A program made the position numbers and the translations under genes. From NCBI GenBank assembly GCA_035943095.1, contig DASZCN010000039.1, positions 1 through 6,693 on the forward strand: a DNA stretch of 6,693 nucleotides. The letters run 5' to 3'. Shown here in pieces: positions 1-5,290 of this stretch. The DNA is from AG41 sp035943095. GTDB lineage: Bacteria > Gemmatimonadota > Gemmatimonadetes > Gemmatimonadales > GWC2-71-9. Below the pieces are notes generated by a model that ran no database searches, was not told the origin of the DNA, and worked only from the letters and a program-made list of their open reading frames with translations. The number at the start of each line of letters is the position of its first letter. Within the stretch, counting starts at the first letter, position 1.

Positions 1-71
1 TTCTCGGCGCGGTTGATCAGGTCGGTGATGTTCGACCGGATCAGTGTCGAGAGACGATCAAAGATTCCCAT
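1..71 (-). CDS. pspA: PspA/IM30 family protein, N-terminal fragment (cut by window edge)
   Basis: Only the first 23 codons are inside the window; the gene continues past base 1. The start is ATG at 71-69, with a GAGGA ribosome-binding site five bases upstream (77-81 on the plus strand). The peptide begins MGIFDRL, has Asn at residue 14, and reaches LINRAE at the edge. This matches the N-terminal amphipathic helix of PspA/Vipp1/IM30 proteins (E. coli PspA also starts MGIF and has a similarly spaced Asn, Leu and Ala-Glu). In that family the helix binds stressed inner membrane and the following coiled coils build ESCRT-III-like polymers that protect the membrane. The gene is last in the visible leftward cluster, 27 bases after the fourth small coiled-coil gene. 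The family call rests on a short stretch, but the match is distinctive. Whether it is a stress-type PspA or a Vipp1-like form cannot be told here. Confidence 0.82.
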   Translation of the reverse strand, partial: MGIFDRLSTLIRSNITDLINRAE

Positions 72-76
72 GAGAA

Positions 77-81
77 TCCTC
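77..81 (-). promoter_or_regulatory. Ribosome-binding site of the pspA-family gene
   Basis: GAGGA on the minus strand, five bases before the ATG at 71. It supports this ATG as the start. It also means the pspA-family gene can recruit ribosomes by itself, unlike the three small genes just before it. Confidence 0.6.
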
Positions 82-98
82 GGTGTCCTGGCGGGCGG

Positions 99-329
99 TC
101 ACTGTCCCGCACCTAACTTCCGCTCGCGCCGTTCGGCGAGCGTCCGCTCGGCGAAATCTAAGCGCTCCGCCAGCTCGGAAACCTGGCCCTGAAGCTGCAC
201 AACCTGCTGTTCCAATGCCGCCACGCGCTGGGGATCTTCCCCTCCGCCGAGTCGACGCTGCGTGCGCGGCATCGCCTGGTCGATCACGTAGTTCAGGTCC
301 ATGCCGGGCGGCTGCGGGGGCCCTTGCAT
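99..329 (-). CDS. Small soluble coiled-coil protein, member 4 of a tandem pspA-linked family
   Basis: 76 residues; no named family recognised. It is the last of four tandem paralogues before the pspA-family gene. Residues 1-30 are Pro/Gly-rich and polar (MQGPPQPPGM, then DLNYVIDQ) with no membrane segment. Residues 34-69 form a predicted coiled coil rich in Leu, Val and Gln, ending in the family motif ELAERLDFAERTLAERR (52-68). The ATG at 329 overlaps the TGA of the previous gene as TGATG, and no Shine-Dalgarno sequence precedes it, so translation is probably coupled. Alternative starts are GTG at 332 (one codon earlier) and ATG at 302 (residue 10). Unlike members 1-3 it lacks the N-terminal membrane helix, so it should be cytoplasmic unless it docks on a partner. 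The motif has two changes from its siblings: Thr in place of the first Leu of ERLLA, and Glu in place of the Lys after it. Interaction with PspA is inferred from position only. Confidence 0.75.
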   Translation of the reverse strand: MQGPPQPPGMDLNYVIDQAMPRTQRRLGGGEDPQRVAALEQQVVQLQGQVSELAERLDFAERTLAERRERKLGAGQ

Positions 330-622
330 CACGTGGAGCCCGTACGCCGCTCGCCAGCCGGCAGTTTCCCTTCCGCATCACGCGTCTTGGCCAGGAGTCG
401 CTCCGTAAAATCTACTCGCTCCGCGAGTTCCGCCACCTCACGCCGTAATTCCTCCATCGCCGCAAGGACGTCCTCCTGCCCCGCCCCCGCGTTCGCCGCT
501 GCATCACTCCGCGCCTTGAGCGTCGCCGTTTGCGCCTTGGTCAGCGCTCGAACGATCAGCCACGAAAAGAATCCGCCGAACAGGACGATGGGAATCAAGG
601 GGCCCAGCGTGTCCGGACTCAT
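329..622 (-). CDS. Small single-pass membrane coiled-coil protein, member 3 of the tandem family
   Basis: 97 residues, product not recognised by name. Residues about 7-26 (PLIPIVLFGGFFSWLIVRAL) are a hydrophobic membrane segment. Then come a Lys/Arg/Ala stretch, an Ala/Gly linker (about 40-48), and a charged helix from residue 50 that holds the family motif ELAERVDFTERLLAKTR (65-81). The tail is short, polar and basic. The layout (short N-terminus, one membrane helix, cytoplasmic coiled coil) is that of PspB, the small inner-membrane partner of the phage-shock system, but sequence identity to PspB is low. The start is ATG at 622, overlapping the TGA of the preceding gene as TGATG without a clear ribosome-binding site. 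The reading frame is open far upstream, to about 1081, but that part lies antisense-like over the two preceding genes and is not credible coding. The positively charged side after the helix suggests N-out, C-in topology. Confidence 0.8.
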   Translation of the reverse strand: MSPDTLGPLIPIVLFGGFFSWLIVRALTKAQTATLKARSDAAANAGAGQEDVLAAMEELRREVAELAERVDFTERLLAKTRDAEGKLPAGERRTGST

Positions 623-912
623 CAGCTTTTCGGGGGCCCGATCCGCTGATCTTCGCGGTTCTTGGCCAGCAGCCGCTCGGCGAAGTCCATACGCTCGCTC
701 AGCTCCCCCACTTCCGTCCGGAGCTGCTGTAGGTCGCCCTCGACCTCCGATCGCAGCTGGTCGAGCTCGCGGTGAACATCCTCGGGTACACCCGTGCCGC
801 CCGACCGGCGAATCCGCTCGGCAATGGCCCTCCCCACCGGCGAAAACGCGAGACAAATGCACGTCCCACCGCCAAACAACATGACGATCGCCAGGACCCC
901 TTCGATGTCCAT
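622..912 (-). CDS. Small single-pass membrane coiled-coil protein, member 2 of the tandem family
   Basis: 96 residues, product not recognised by name. The membrane segment is at about 5-23 (EGVLAIVMLFGGGTCICLAF) and contains two cysteines, C18 and C20. No lipobox is present, so lipidation is unlikely. Next comes a basic juxtamembrane piece, SPVGRAIAERIRR (24-36), closely resembling GPMGKALAEWIRG in member 1. A Gly/Pro hinge (38-43) leads into a long charged coiled coil (44-86) ending in the motif ELSERMDFAERLLAKNR (70-86). The start is ATG at 912, only two bases after the stop of member 1, with no good Shine-Dalgarno sequence. Its stop overlaps the start of member 3. It is a paralogue of its neighbours and probably sits in the inner membrane with the helix in the cytoplasm. 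The PspB-like role is inferred. Confidence 0.8.
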   Translation of the reverse strand: MDIEGVLAIVMLFGGGTCICLAFSPVGRAIAERIRRSGGTGVPEDVHRELDQLRSEVEGDLQQLRTEVGELSERMDFAERLLAKNREDQRIGPPKS

Positions 913-914
913 GC

Positions 915-1241
915 TCAGCGTGGCGGCGCGAGGCGGTCGACGTGGCGCTCCTTGGCGAGCAACCGCTCGGTGAAGTCGACTCGCTCCTCGACCTCACCCA
1001 CGCGGCGCCGGAGCTCTTCCACTTCCGCGGCCAGCCGCTCCGCCTCCATCGCCCCAAACCCCGCGGCACCCAGCGGGACACCCTGCTTCGCCGCCTTGAA
1101 CGCGAGCCACTGCTCGTCCGTCTTCGACCACCCGCGGATCCACTCCGCGAGCGCCTTCCCCATCGGCCCCCGCAAGACCACCGCCGTGCCGATGATGAGC
1201 GCGAGCCCGATCATCGTCACCGCAGGCACCCATGGTTCCAT
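915..1241 (-). CDS. Small single-pass membrane coiled-coil protein, member 1 of the tandem family
   Basis: 108 residues, product not recognised by name. The membrane segment is at about 4-24 (WVPAVTMIGLALIIGTAVVL). It is followed by the juxtamembrane piece GPMGKALAEWIRG (25-37) shared with member 2. A less conserved middle section (38-64) contains WSKTDEQW and a small Gly/Ala-rich stretch. A charged helix (65-103) ends in the motif EVEERVDFTERLLAKER (83-99). The start at ATG 1241 has a strong ribosome-binding site, AGGAGG, nine bases upstream, the best in the left cluster. It follows the uvrA stop by 31 bases with no terminator between, so it is probably co-transcribed with uvrA. It is the first and longest of the four paralogues and the likely point where ribosomes load for members 1-4. 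The envelope-stress role is inferred from the pspA-family neighbour and PspB-like shape. Confidence 0.82.
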   Translation of the reverse strand: MEPWVPAVTMIGLALIIGTAVVLRGPMGKALAEWIRGWSKTDEQWLAFKAAKQGVPLGAAGFGAMEAERLAAEVEELRRRVGEVEERVDFTERLLAKERHVDRLAPPR

Positions 1242-1250
1242 CAGCGGTCT

Positions 1251-1256
1251 CCTCCT
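1251..1256 (-). promoter_or_regulatory. Strong ribosome-binding site of small-protein member 1
   Basis: AGGAGG on the minus strand, nine bases before the ATG at 1241, in the 31-base gap after uvrA. It fixes the start of member 1. It contrasts with members 2-4, which lack a clear site and appear to depend on coupling to the gene before them. Confidence 0.7.
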
Positions 1257-1272
1257 GCGTGAACTTACCGAC

Positions 1273-4128
1273 CTAGTCGCCTACCGCCAGCGCCTTACGC
1301 AGGAACTGGCCTGTAAATGACGTCTTTACCCGCGCGACGTCCTCGGGCGTACCCGACGCGACCACCCGACCCCCGCTCGCGCCGCCTTCCGGTCCGAGGT
1401 CGATCACCCAGTCTGCCGTCTTCACGACATCCAGGTTGTGCTCGATCACCACCACGGTGTTCCCCTTGTCCACCAGCCGATGCAGCACCTCCAGGAGCAG
1501 GCGCACGTCCTCGAAGTGCAAGCCTGTGGTCGGCTCGTCCAGGATGTAGAGGGTACGGCCCGTGTCGCGCTTGGCCAGCTCGGTGGCGAGCTTGACCCGC
1601 TGTGCCTCACCGCCGGACAGCGTCGTCGCCGACTGGCCGAGGTGGATGTAGCCCAATCCTACGTCGTTCAGGAGCTCCAGTTTCGTGCGGATGCGCGGCT
1701 GGTTCTCGAAGAAGTCCAGCGCCTCGGCCACCGAGAGGTCCAGCACATCGGCGATGGACTTTCCTTTATAACGGACCTCGAGGGTCTCGCGGTTGTAGCG
1801 GCGGCCCTTGCAGACCTCGCACGGCACGTAGACGTCGGGCAGGAAATGCATCTCGACCTTCACGAGCCCGTCGCCCTGACACGCCTCGCAACGACCGCCC
1901 TTCACGTTGAAGGAGAACCGCCCCGGTCCGTAGCCACGGATCTTGGACTCGGGCAGGTAGGTGTAGAGCTCCCGAATCGGGGTGAACAGGCCCGTGTACG
2001 TGGCCGGATTGGAACGCGGCGTGCGACCGATGGGGCTCTGATCGATGTCGATGACCTTGTCGATCAGGTCGAGGCCCTCGAGGCGGTCGTGCGCGCCGGG
2101 CATCACCTTGGCGCGGTAGAAGTGGCGCGCCAGGGCACGATAGAGGATGTCGGTGACGAGCGTGGACTTCCCCGAGCCGGACACGCCCGTGACCGCAACG
2201 AAGAGGCCCAGGGGGAACTCGATCGTCAGATCCTGAAGATTGTGTTGCCGGGCTCCAATGACCCCGAGCTTGCGCTCGGGGTGGGGTGCACGGCGCTGCG
2301 GAGGGACCGGGATTCGCAGCTCACGGCGCAGATAACGCCCCGTGAGGGAGTCGGGGTGGTCGAGCACGTCCTTGAGCGTTCCCTCCACCACCACTTCCCC
2401 TCCGTGCCGGCCAGCCCGGGGGCCCAGGTCCACCAGGTGATCCGCAGCGCGGATCGTCTCCTCGTCGTGCTCCACGACCAGGACGGTGTTGCCCAAGTCC
2501 CGCAGCTCCTTGAGCGTCGTCAGCAGGCGGGCGTTGTCCCGCTGGTGCAGTCCGATCGAGGGCTCGTCGAGGATGTACAGCACGCCGACCAGCCGGCTGC
2601 CGATCTGGGTCGCCAGGCGGATACGCTGCGCCTCGCCGCCCGAAAGTGAGTCCGCCGACCGGCCCAGGGTGAGGTACTCGAGGCCGACATTGCGAAGGAA
2701 GCGGAGGCGGTCGGTGACCTCTTTCAGAATCGGCCGCGCAATCTCCGGATCCAGTCCGGCGCGACCGTTGCCGCGCAACGGGATGCCGTCGAAGAACGCC
2801 AGGGCGTCTCCCACGGGCAGGTCCGCCACGTCGCCGATGCTCCTGCCGTGCACCAGGACGGACAGGCTCTCGGGCCGGAGCCGCTTGCCGCCGCACGTCG
2901 GGCACGGCTGCTCGATCATGTACTCCTCGAGCTGCTCGCGCACACTGTCGGACGCGGTCTCCCGGTAGCGACGCTCCACGTGCTTCAACACGCCGTCCCA
3001 TCCCGACTCGTACTGCCCGTGCCATCGCTCGCTGTCGTACTGGAACGTGAGCTTTTTTCCGGGGGCGCCGGAGAGCACCACCTTTTTCACCGCCGCCGGA
3101 AGGTCGTTCCACGGTGTGTTCAGGTCGAACTTGAACGCGCGCGCCAGGCTCGGCAGGATCACCTTGCGCACGTAACCGCTCGGCTCTCCCCACGGGAGAA
3201 TGACGCCCTCGAGGATCGACAGGGACGCGTCCCCCAGCACCAGGTCGGAGCTCACCTCGCGGCGGGTCCCGAGACCCGAGCAATCGGGGCACGCACCGAA
3301 CGGCGAGTTGAACGAAAACTGCCGCGGCTCGAGCTCGGGGAGCGACAGGCCGCACACGGGGCACGCGTATCGCTCCGAGAACAGGGTGGACGCGGGACCG
3401 CTCCCAGTGCGGTGCTGCACCACCTCCACCGTGCCGTCGGCTGCCTTGAGCGCCGTCTCGATCGAATCGGCGAGCCGCGCGCGGTCCGCCCGCCGCACGA
3501 CGAGCCGGTCCACCACGACGGCGATGTCGTGGTTCTGGCGGCGATTGAGTTTCGGCGCCTGCGAGAGATCGTACGTCTCGCCGTCCACGCGCACCCGCAC
3601 GAACCCCTGTTTGCGCGCGGCCTCGAACACGTCGCGGAACTCCCCCTTGCGGCCGCGGACCAGTGGGGCGAGCACCTCGAGCTTGGTGCCTTCGGGCCAG
3701 GCCATCACGAGATCGGTGATCTGCGACGCGGTCTGGCGCTGGATCGGCGAGCCGTCCTTGGGACAGTGCGGCGTGCCGAGCCGCGCCCATAGGAGACGCA
3801 GATAGTCATAGACTTCGGTGATGGTCCCGACCGTCGAGCGCGGATTGTGACCGGCTGACTTCTGTTCGATCGAGATGGCCGGGGACAGCCCTTCGATGGC
3901 ATCCACGTCCGGCTTTTCCATGAGGCCGAGGAACTGACGGGCGTAGGCAGAGAGCGACTCGACGTAGCGACGCTGCCCTTCGGCATAGATCGTGTCGAAG
4001 GCGAGTGAAGATTTTCCCGATCCCGAGAGGCCGGTGATGACGGTCAGGCTGTCCCGGGGGATTTCGACGGTGATGTCCTTGAGGTTGTGCTCGCGGGCGC
4101 CTCTGACAACCAAAGACTCGCTGGACAT
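1273..4128 (-). CDS. uvrA: Excinuclease ABC subunit A (UvrA), complete
   Basis: 951 residues, full length (E. coli UvrA is 940). UvrA is the dimeric ATPase that finds bulky DNA lesions, loads UvrB and then leaves, starting nucleotide-excision repair in the cytoplasm. Both ABC modules are intact. Walker A motifs are GLSGSGKS (33-40) and GVSGSGKS (648-655). Signature LSGGE occurs at 495-499 and 837-841. Walker B motifs are YILDEPSIGLH (518-528) and YILDEPTTGLH (861-871). The first zinc module has C256/C259 and C280/C283, and a further Cys pair lies at C409/C412. The second zinc finger has C747/C750 and C770/C773, beside the family's DNA-contacting region. The UvrB-binding region should fall at about 130-245. 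The start is ATG at 4128; no Shine-Dalgarno sequence is seen, and a promoter-like site ends eight bases before it, so a leaderless mRNA is likely. No obvious LexA box is visible upstream. It heads the leftward cluster that ends in the pspA-family gene. Confidence 0.98.
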   Translation of the reverse strand: MSSESLVVRGAREHNLKDITVEIPRDSLTVITGLSGSGKSSLAFDTIYAEGQRRYVESLSAYARQFLGLMEKPDVDAIEGLSPAISIEQKSAGHNPRSTVGTITEVYDYLRLLWARLGTPHCPKDGSPIQRQTASQITDLVMAWPEGTKLEVLAPLVRGRKGEFRDVFEAARKQGFVRVRVDGETYDLSQAPKLNRRQNHDIAVVVDRLVVRRADRARLADSIETALKAADGTVEVVQHRTGSGPASTLFSERYACPVCGLSLPELEPRQFSFNSPFGACPDCSGLGTRREVSSDLVLGDASLSILEGVILPWGEPSGYVRKVILPSLARAFKFDLNTPWNDLPAAVKKVVLSGAPGKKLTFQYDSERWHGQYESGWDGVLKHVERRYRETASDSVREQLEEYMIEQPCPTCGGKRLRPESLSVLVHGRSIGDVADLPVGDALAFFDGIPLRGNGRAGLDPEIARPILKEVTDRLRFLRNVGLEYLTLGRSADSLSGGEAQRIRLATQIGSRLVGVLYILDEPSIGLHQRDNARLLTTLKELRDLGNTVLVVEHDEETIRAADHLVDLGPRAGRHGGEVVVEGTLKDVLDHPDSLTGRYLRRELRIPVPPQRRAPHPERKLGVIGARQHNLQDLTIEFPLGLFVAVTGVSGSGKSTLVTDILYRALARHFYRAKVMPGAHDRLEGLDLIDKVIDIDQSPIGRTPRSNPATYTGLFTPIRELYTYLPESKIRGYGPGRFSFNVKGGRCEACQGDGLVKVEMHFLPDVYVPCEVCKGRRYNRETLEVRYKGKSIADVLDLSVAEALDFFENQPRIRTKLELLNDVGLGYIHLGQSATTLSGGEAQRVKLATELAKRDTGRTLYILDEPTTGLHFEDVRLLLEVLHRLVDKGNTVVVIEHNLDVVKTADWVIDLGPEGGASGGRVVASGTPEDVARVKTSFTGQFLRKALAVGD

Positions 4129-4136
4129 AGACTCGG

Positions 4137-4166
4137 AGCCTACTCGCTTGCCGGTTCCCGGGTCAA
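4137..4166 (-). promoter_or_regulatory. Predicted sigma70-type promoter of uvrA
   Basis: On the minus strand, a -35 box TTGACC (4166-4161) is separated by 18 bases from a -10 box TAGGCT (4142-4137). The -35 differs from TTGACA in one base. The predicted transcript start is near 4130, only one or two bases before the ATG at 4128, so uvrA would be leaderless or nearly so. Fit to the E. coli consensus is the only evidence, and the host's sigma preferences are unknown. Confidence 0.5.
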
Positions 4167-4179
4167 CTCTCCTTGTTCT

Positions 4180-4247
4180 GGGAGCAGGGAGCTGGGAGCG
4201 GTCCCTGCCGGTGCAGCGGAGGGTACCGCTCCCTGCTCCCCGCTCCC
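4180..4247. repeat. Long imperfect hairpin built from GGGAGCN heptamers
   Basis: The left arm (4180-4205) reads as GGGAGC-A, GGGAGC-T, GGGAGC-GGTCCC. The right arm (4221-4247) is its reverse complement, apart from two mismatched pairs (4186/4241 and 4193/4234) and one bulged base (4224). This gives 24 base pairs around a 15-base loop (4206-4220). The mismatches both fall at the seventh, variable position of the heptamer, so each arm is itself a short tandem repeat. It lies between the two divergent promoter-like sites. A terminator is not expected there, and no T run follows on either strand. It may be a dispersed palindromic repeat, a DNA-bending or protein-binding site, or replication-slippage debris. 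Confidence 0.8.
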
Positions 4248-4256
4248 GATGTTCTC

Positions 4257-4285
4257 TTGCCTAACCCCCGTCCTCTCCCTACGTT
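4257..4285 (+). promoter_or_regulatory. Predicted promoter of the cutA operon
   Basis: A -35-like TTGCCT (4257-4262) is followed by a 17-base spacer and a -10-like TACGTT (4280-4285). The predicted transcript start is around 4292-4296, at or just before the cutA ATG (4296). The region before the ATG is pyrimidine-rich (CCCTCCCC) and cannot act as a Shine-Dalgarno sequence, which fits a leaderless mRNA. It is a weaker match than the uvrA promoter. Confidence 0.4.
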
Positions 4286-4295
4286 AGCCCTCCCC

Positions 4296-4619
4296 ATGGC
4301 CGAGACCGCGCTGGTAGCGCTCACGACGCTCGCGACCGAAGCCGAGGCACGGACGCTCGTCACAGCACTGCTCGAGGCGCGGTTGATAGCTTGCGGCACG
4401 CTCATTCCAGGCGCCCGCTCCATTTACCGCTGGGAGGGAGCGGTGACGGAGGAGGCCGAAGTGGTGGTGCTGCTGAAGACCGAAGACTCCAAGTGGGATG
4501 CGCTCTGCGGTGCCGTTCGGGAGCGTCACCCCTATCAGGTTCCGGAGCTGCTCGCCATGCCGGTCGAGCGCGGGCTCGACCTGTATCTCTCCTGGCTGAC
4601 CAGTGAGGTGCTCGGGTGA
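4296..4619 (+). CDS. cutA: Divalent-cation tolerance protein CutA
   Basis: 107 residues, the usual length of CutA1 proteins (E. coli 112). These form very stable cytoplasmic trimers with a ferredoxin-like fold and are linked to tolerance of copper and other divalent metals, though the exact activity is unsettled. Family hallmarks are in order: the early strand and helix (ALVALTTLATEAEARTL, 5-21), the Cys-containing ACGTLIPGARSIYRWEG (32-48), the strand EVVVLLKT (55-62), and the diagnostic RHPYQVPELLAMPVERG (77-93) followed by YLSWL (97-101). The start is the ATG at 4296, where homology begins. The frame is open back to an ATG at 4173, but that extension crosses the intergenic hairpin, has no CutA similarity and is rejected. 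It is the first gene of a four-gene operon, and its TGA overlaps the next GTG start as GTGA. Confidence 0.95.
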   Translation: MAETALVALTTLATEAEARTLVTALLEARLIACGTLIPGARSIYRWEGAVTEEAEVVVLLKTEDSKWDALCGAVRERHPYQVPELLAMPVERGLDLYLSWLTSEVLG

Positions 4620-5290
4620 TCCGAAAGCGCGAGCCGCGGTGGCAATCGGCGGTAGAGCGGGCCCGCGTGGCGGCCGAGCTGATCGAGGAGGCCGAATCCC
4701 TCACCGAGACCAGCACCATCGCGTCGCCGGCGGACGTGGCCCGCGCGGGTCTCCCGCCACCGGTCACCGCGGAGCTGCCGGTCCTCCCCCCCGCCCCGGC
4801 GCCGGCCGTGACGGGGGGGGGCGTAGCCGACCAACCGGCCGCCCTCACGCTCGACGACCACCTCGCGGTCGATCCGGACAACGTGGCGCTGCTGGTCCAA
4901 CGCGCCGCCGTGCTTGCGGCGGCCGGGCATTACAGCGCGGCGCGGCGGGATTACGAGCACGCCATACGACAAGATCCGGCGCACGGCGCGGCCCTGACGG
5001 GACTCGGCGTGTTGCTCTCCCGCAAGGGTCTCTGGGCCGAGGCGGTGTCGAGGCTGCGTCAGGCGGCGGAGGTCGACGCCGCGCGCGCGACGGCGTGGTA
5101 CTACCTGGGCGAAGCCCTCAACCACGTGGACGACCTCGATGGTGCGCACAGCGCGTACGAGCGCGCGGTCGAGCTCGAGCCCAGCAACGCCAAGGCGCTC
5201 TACGGCCTCGGGATTGTGCTCGACCGGCTCAATCGCCCGGACGAGGCCACGCGGATGTACCGCCGATCGCGGGAGGCCACGGGCAGGTGA
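4616..5290 (+). CDS. Tetratricopeptide-repeat (TPR) protein
   Basis: 224 residues. TPRs are 34-residue helical hairpins that bind partner proteins; the partner here is unknown. Residues 1-31 are a charged helix (WQSAVERARVAAELIEEAES), then a Pro/Ala-rich linker (about 46-66). Four TPR units follow at about 88-121, 122-155, 156-189 and 190-222, with typical features such as AGHYSAARRDYEHAI, WYYLGEALNH, AYERAVELEPSNAKALYGLG and DEATRMYRRS. No signal peptide or membrane segment is seen, so it should be cytoplasmic. The GTG start (4616) overlaps the cutA stop, with GAGG at 4605-4608 as ribosome-binding site. The last bases overlap the next start in the same GTGA way. A run of nine G at 4813-4821 encodes part of the linker and is a possible slippage or sequencing-error site. 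The frame before and after it agrees with TPR coding, so the sequence as given looks right. Confidence 0.9.
   Translation: MIRKREPRWQSAVERARVAAELIEEAESLTETSTIASPADVARAGLPPPVTAELPVLPPAPAPAVTGGGVADQPAALTLDDHLAVDPDNVALLVQRAAVLAAAGHYSAARRDYEHAIRQDPAHGAALTGLGVLLSRKGLWAEAVSRLRQAAEVDAARATAWYYLGEALNHVDDLDGAHSAYERAVELEPSNAKALYGLGIVLDRLNRPDEATRMYRRSREATGR
4813..4821 (+). repeat. Homopolymer of nine G inside the TPR gene
   Basis: Nine consecutive G encode Thr-Gly-Gly-Gly at residues 66-69 of the TPR protein, in its low-complexity linker between the N-terminal helix and the repeats. Such runs can slip during replication or be miscalled in sequencing. The gene is intact with nine. Confidence 0.9.

Noticed and set aside
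622..912. Member 2 as a lipoprotein because of its Cys-rich N-terminus
   Set aside because: The residues before C18 and C20 (GGGT, CI) do not form a lipobox, and the cysteines lie within the hydrophobic segment.
623..1081. Upstream extension of small-protein member 3 to a 250-residue protein
   Set aside because: The extra part runs out of frame over members 1 and 2, which share a motif and are clearly real. Family resemblance begins at the ATG at 622.
1438..2649. 403-codon open frame on the plus strand inside uvrA
   Set aside because: It is antisense to highly conserved UvrA sequence, including the second ABC module. The translation has no recognisable family and is the usual mirror of GC-rich coding.
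2321..3790. 489-codon open frame on the minus strand inside uvrA
   Set aside because: It is the same strand as uvrA but another frame. The translation is Arg/Pro/Ala-rich low-complexity sequence typical of a frame-shadow.
2848..3792. 314-codon plus-strand open frame within uvrA
   Set aside because: It is antisense to intact uvrA, with no ribosome-binding site or recognisable domain.
4129..4180. LexA-type operator upstream of uvrA
   Set aside because: GAAC and GTT-like fragments are present, but they do not form a properly spaced palindrome of a known LexA box.
4180..4247. Hairpin as a rho-independent terminator
   Set aside because: No T run follows on either strand, and both flanking genes start here, so nothing should end at this place.
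4173..4295. Upstream extension of CutA to 148 residues
   Set aside because: The added 41 residues cross the GGGAGC hairpin and promoter-like region and have no CutA similarity. The ATG at 4296 gives the normal family length.
4603..5286. Upstream extension of the macro-like protein to 400 residues
   Set aside because: It is in the wrong frame over convincing TPR repeats. The GTG at 5287 has its own ribosome-binding site and an operon-typical overlap.
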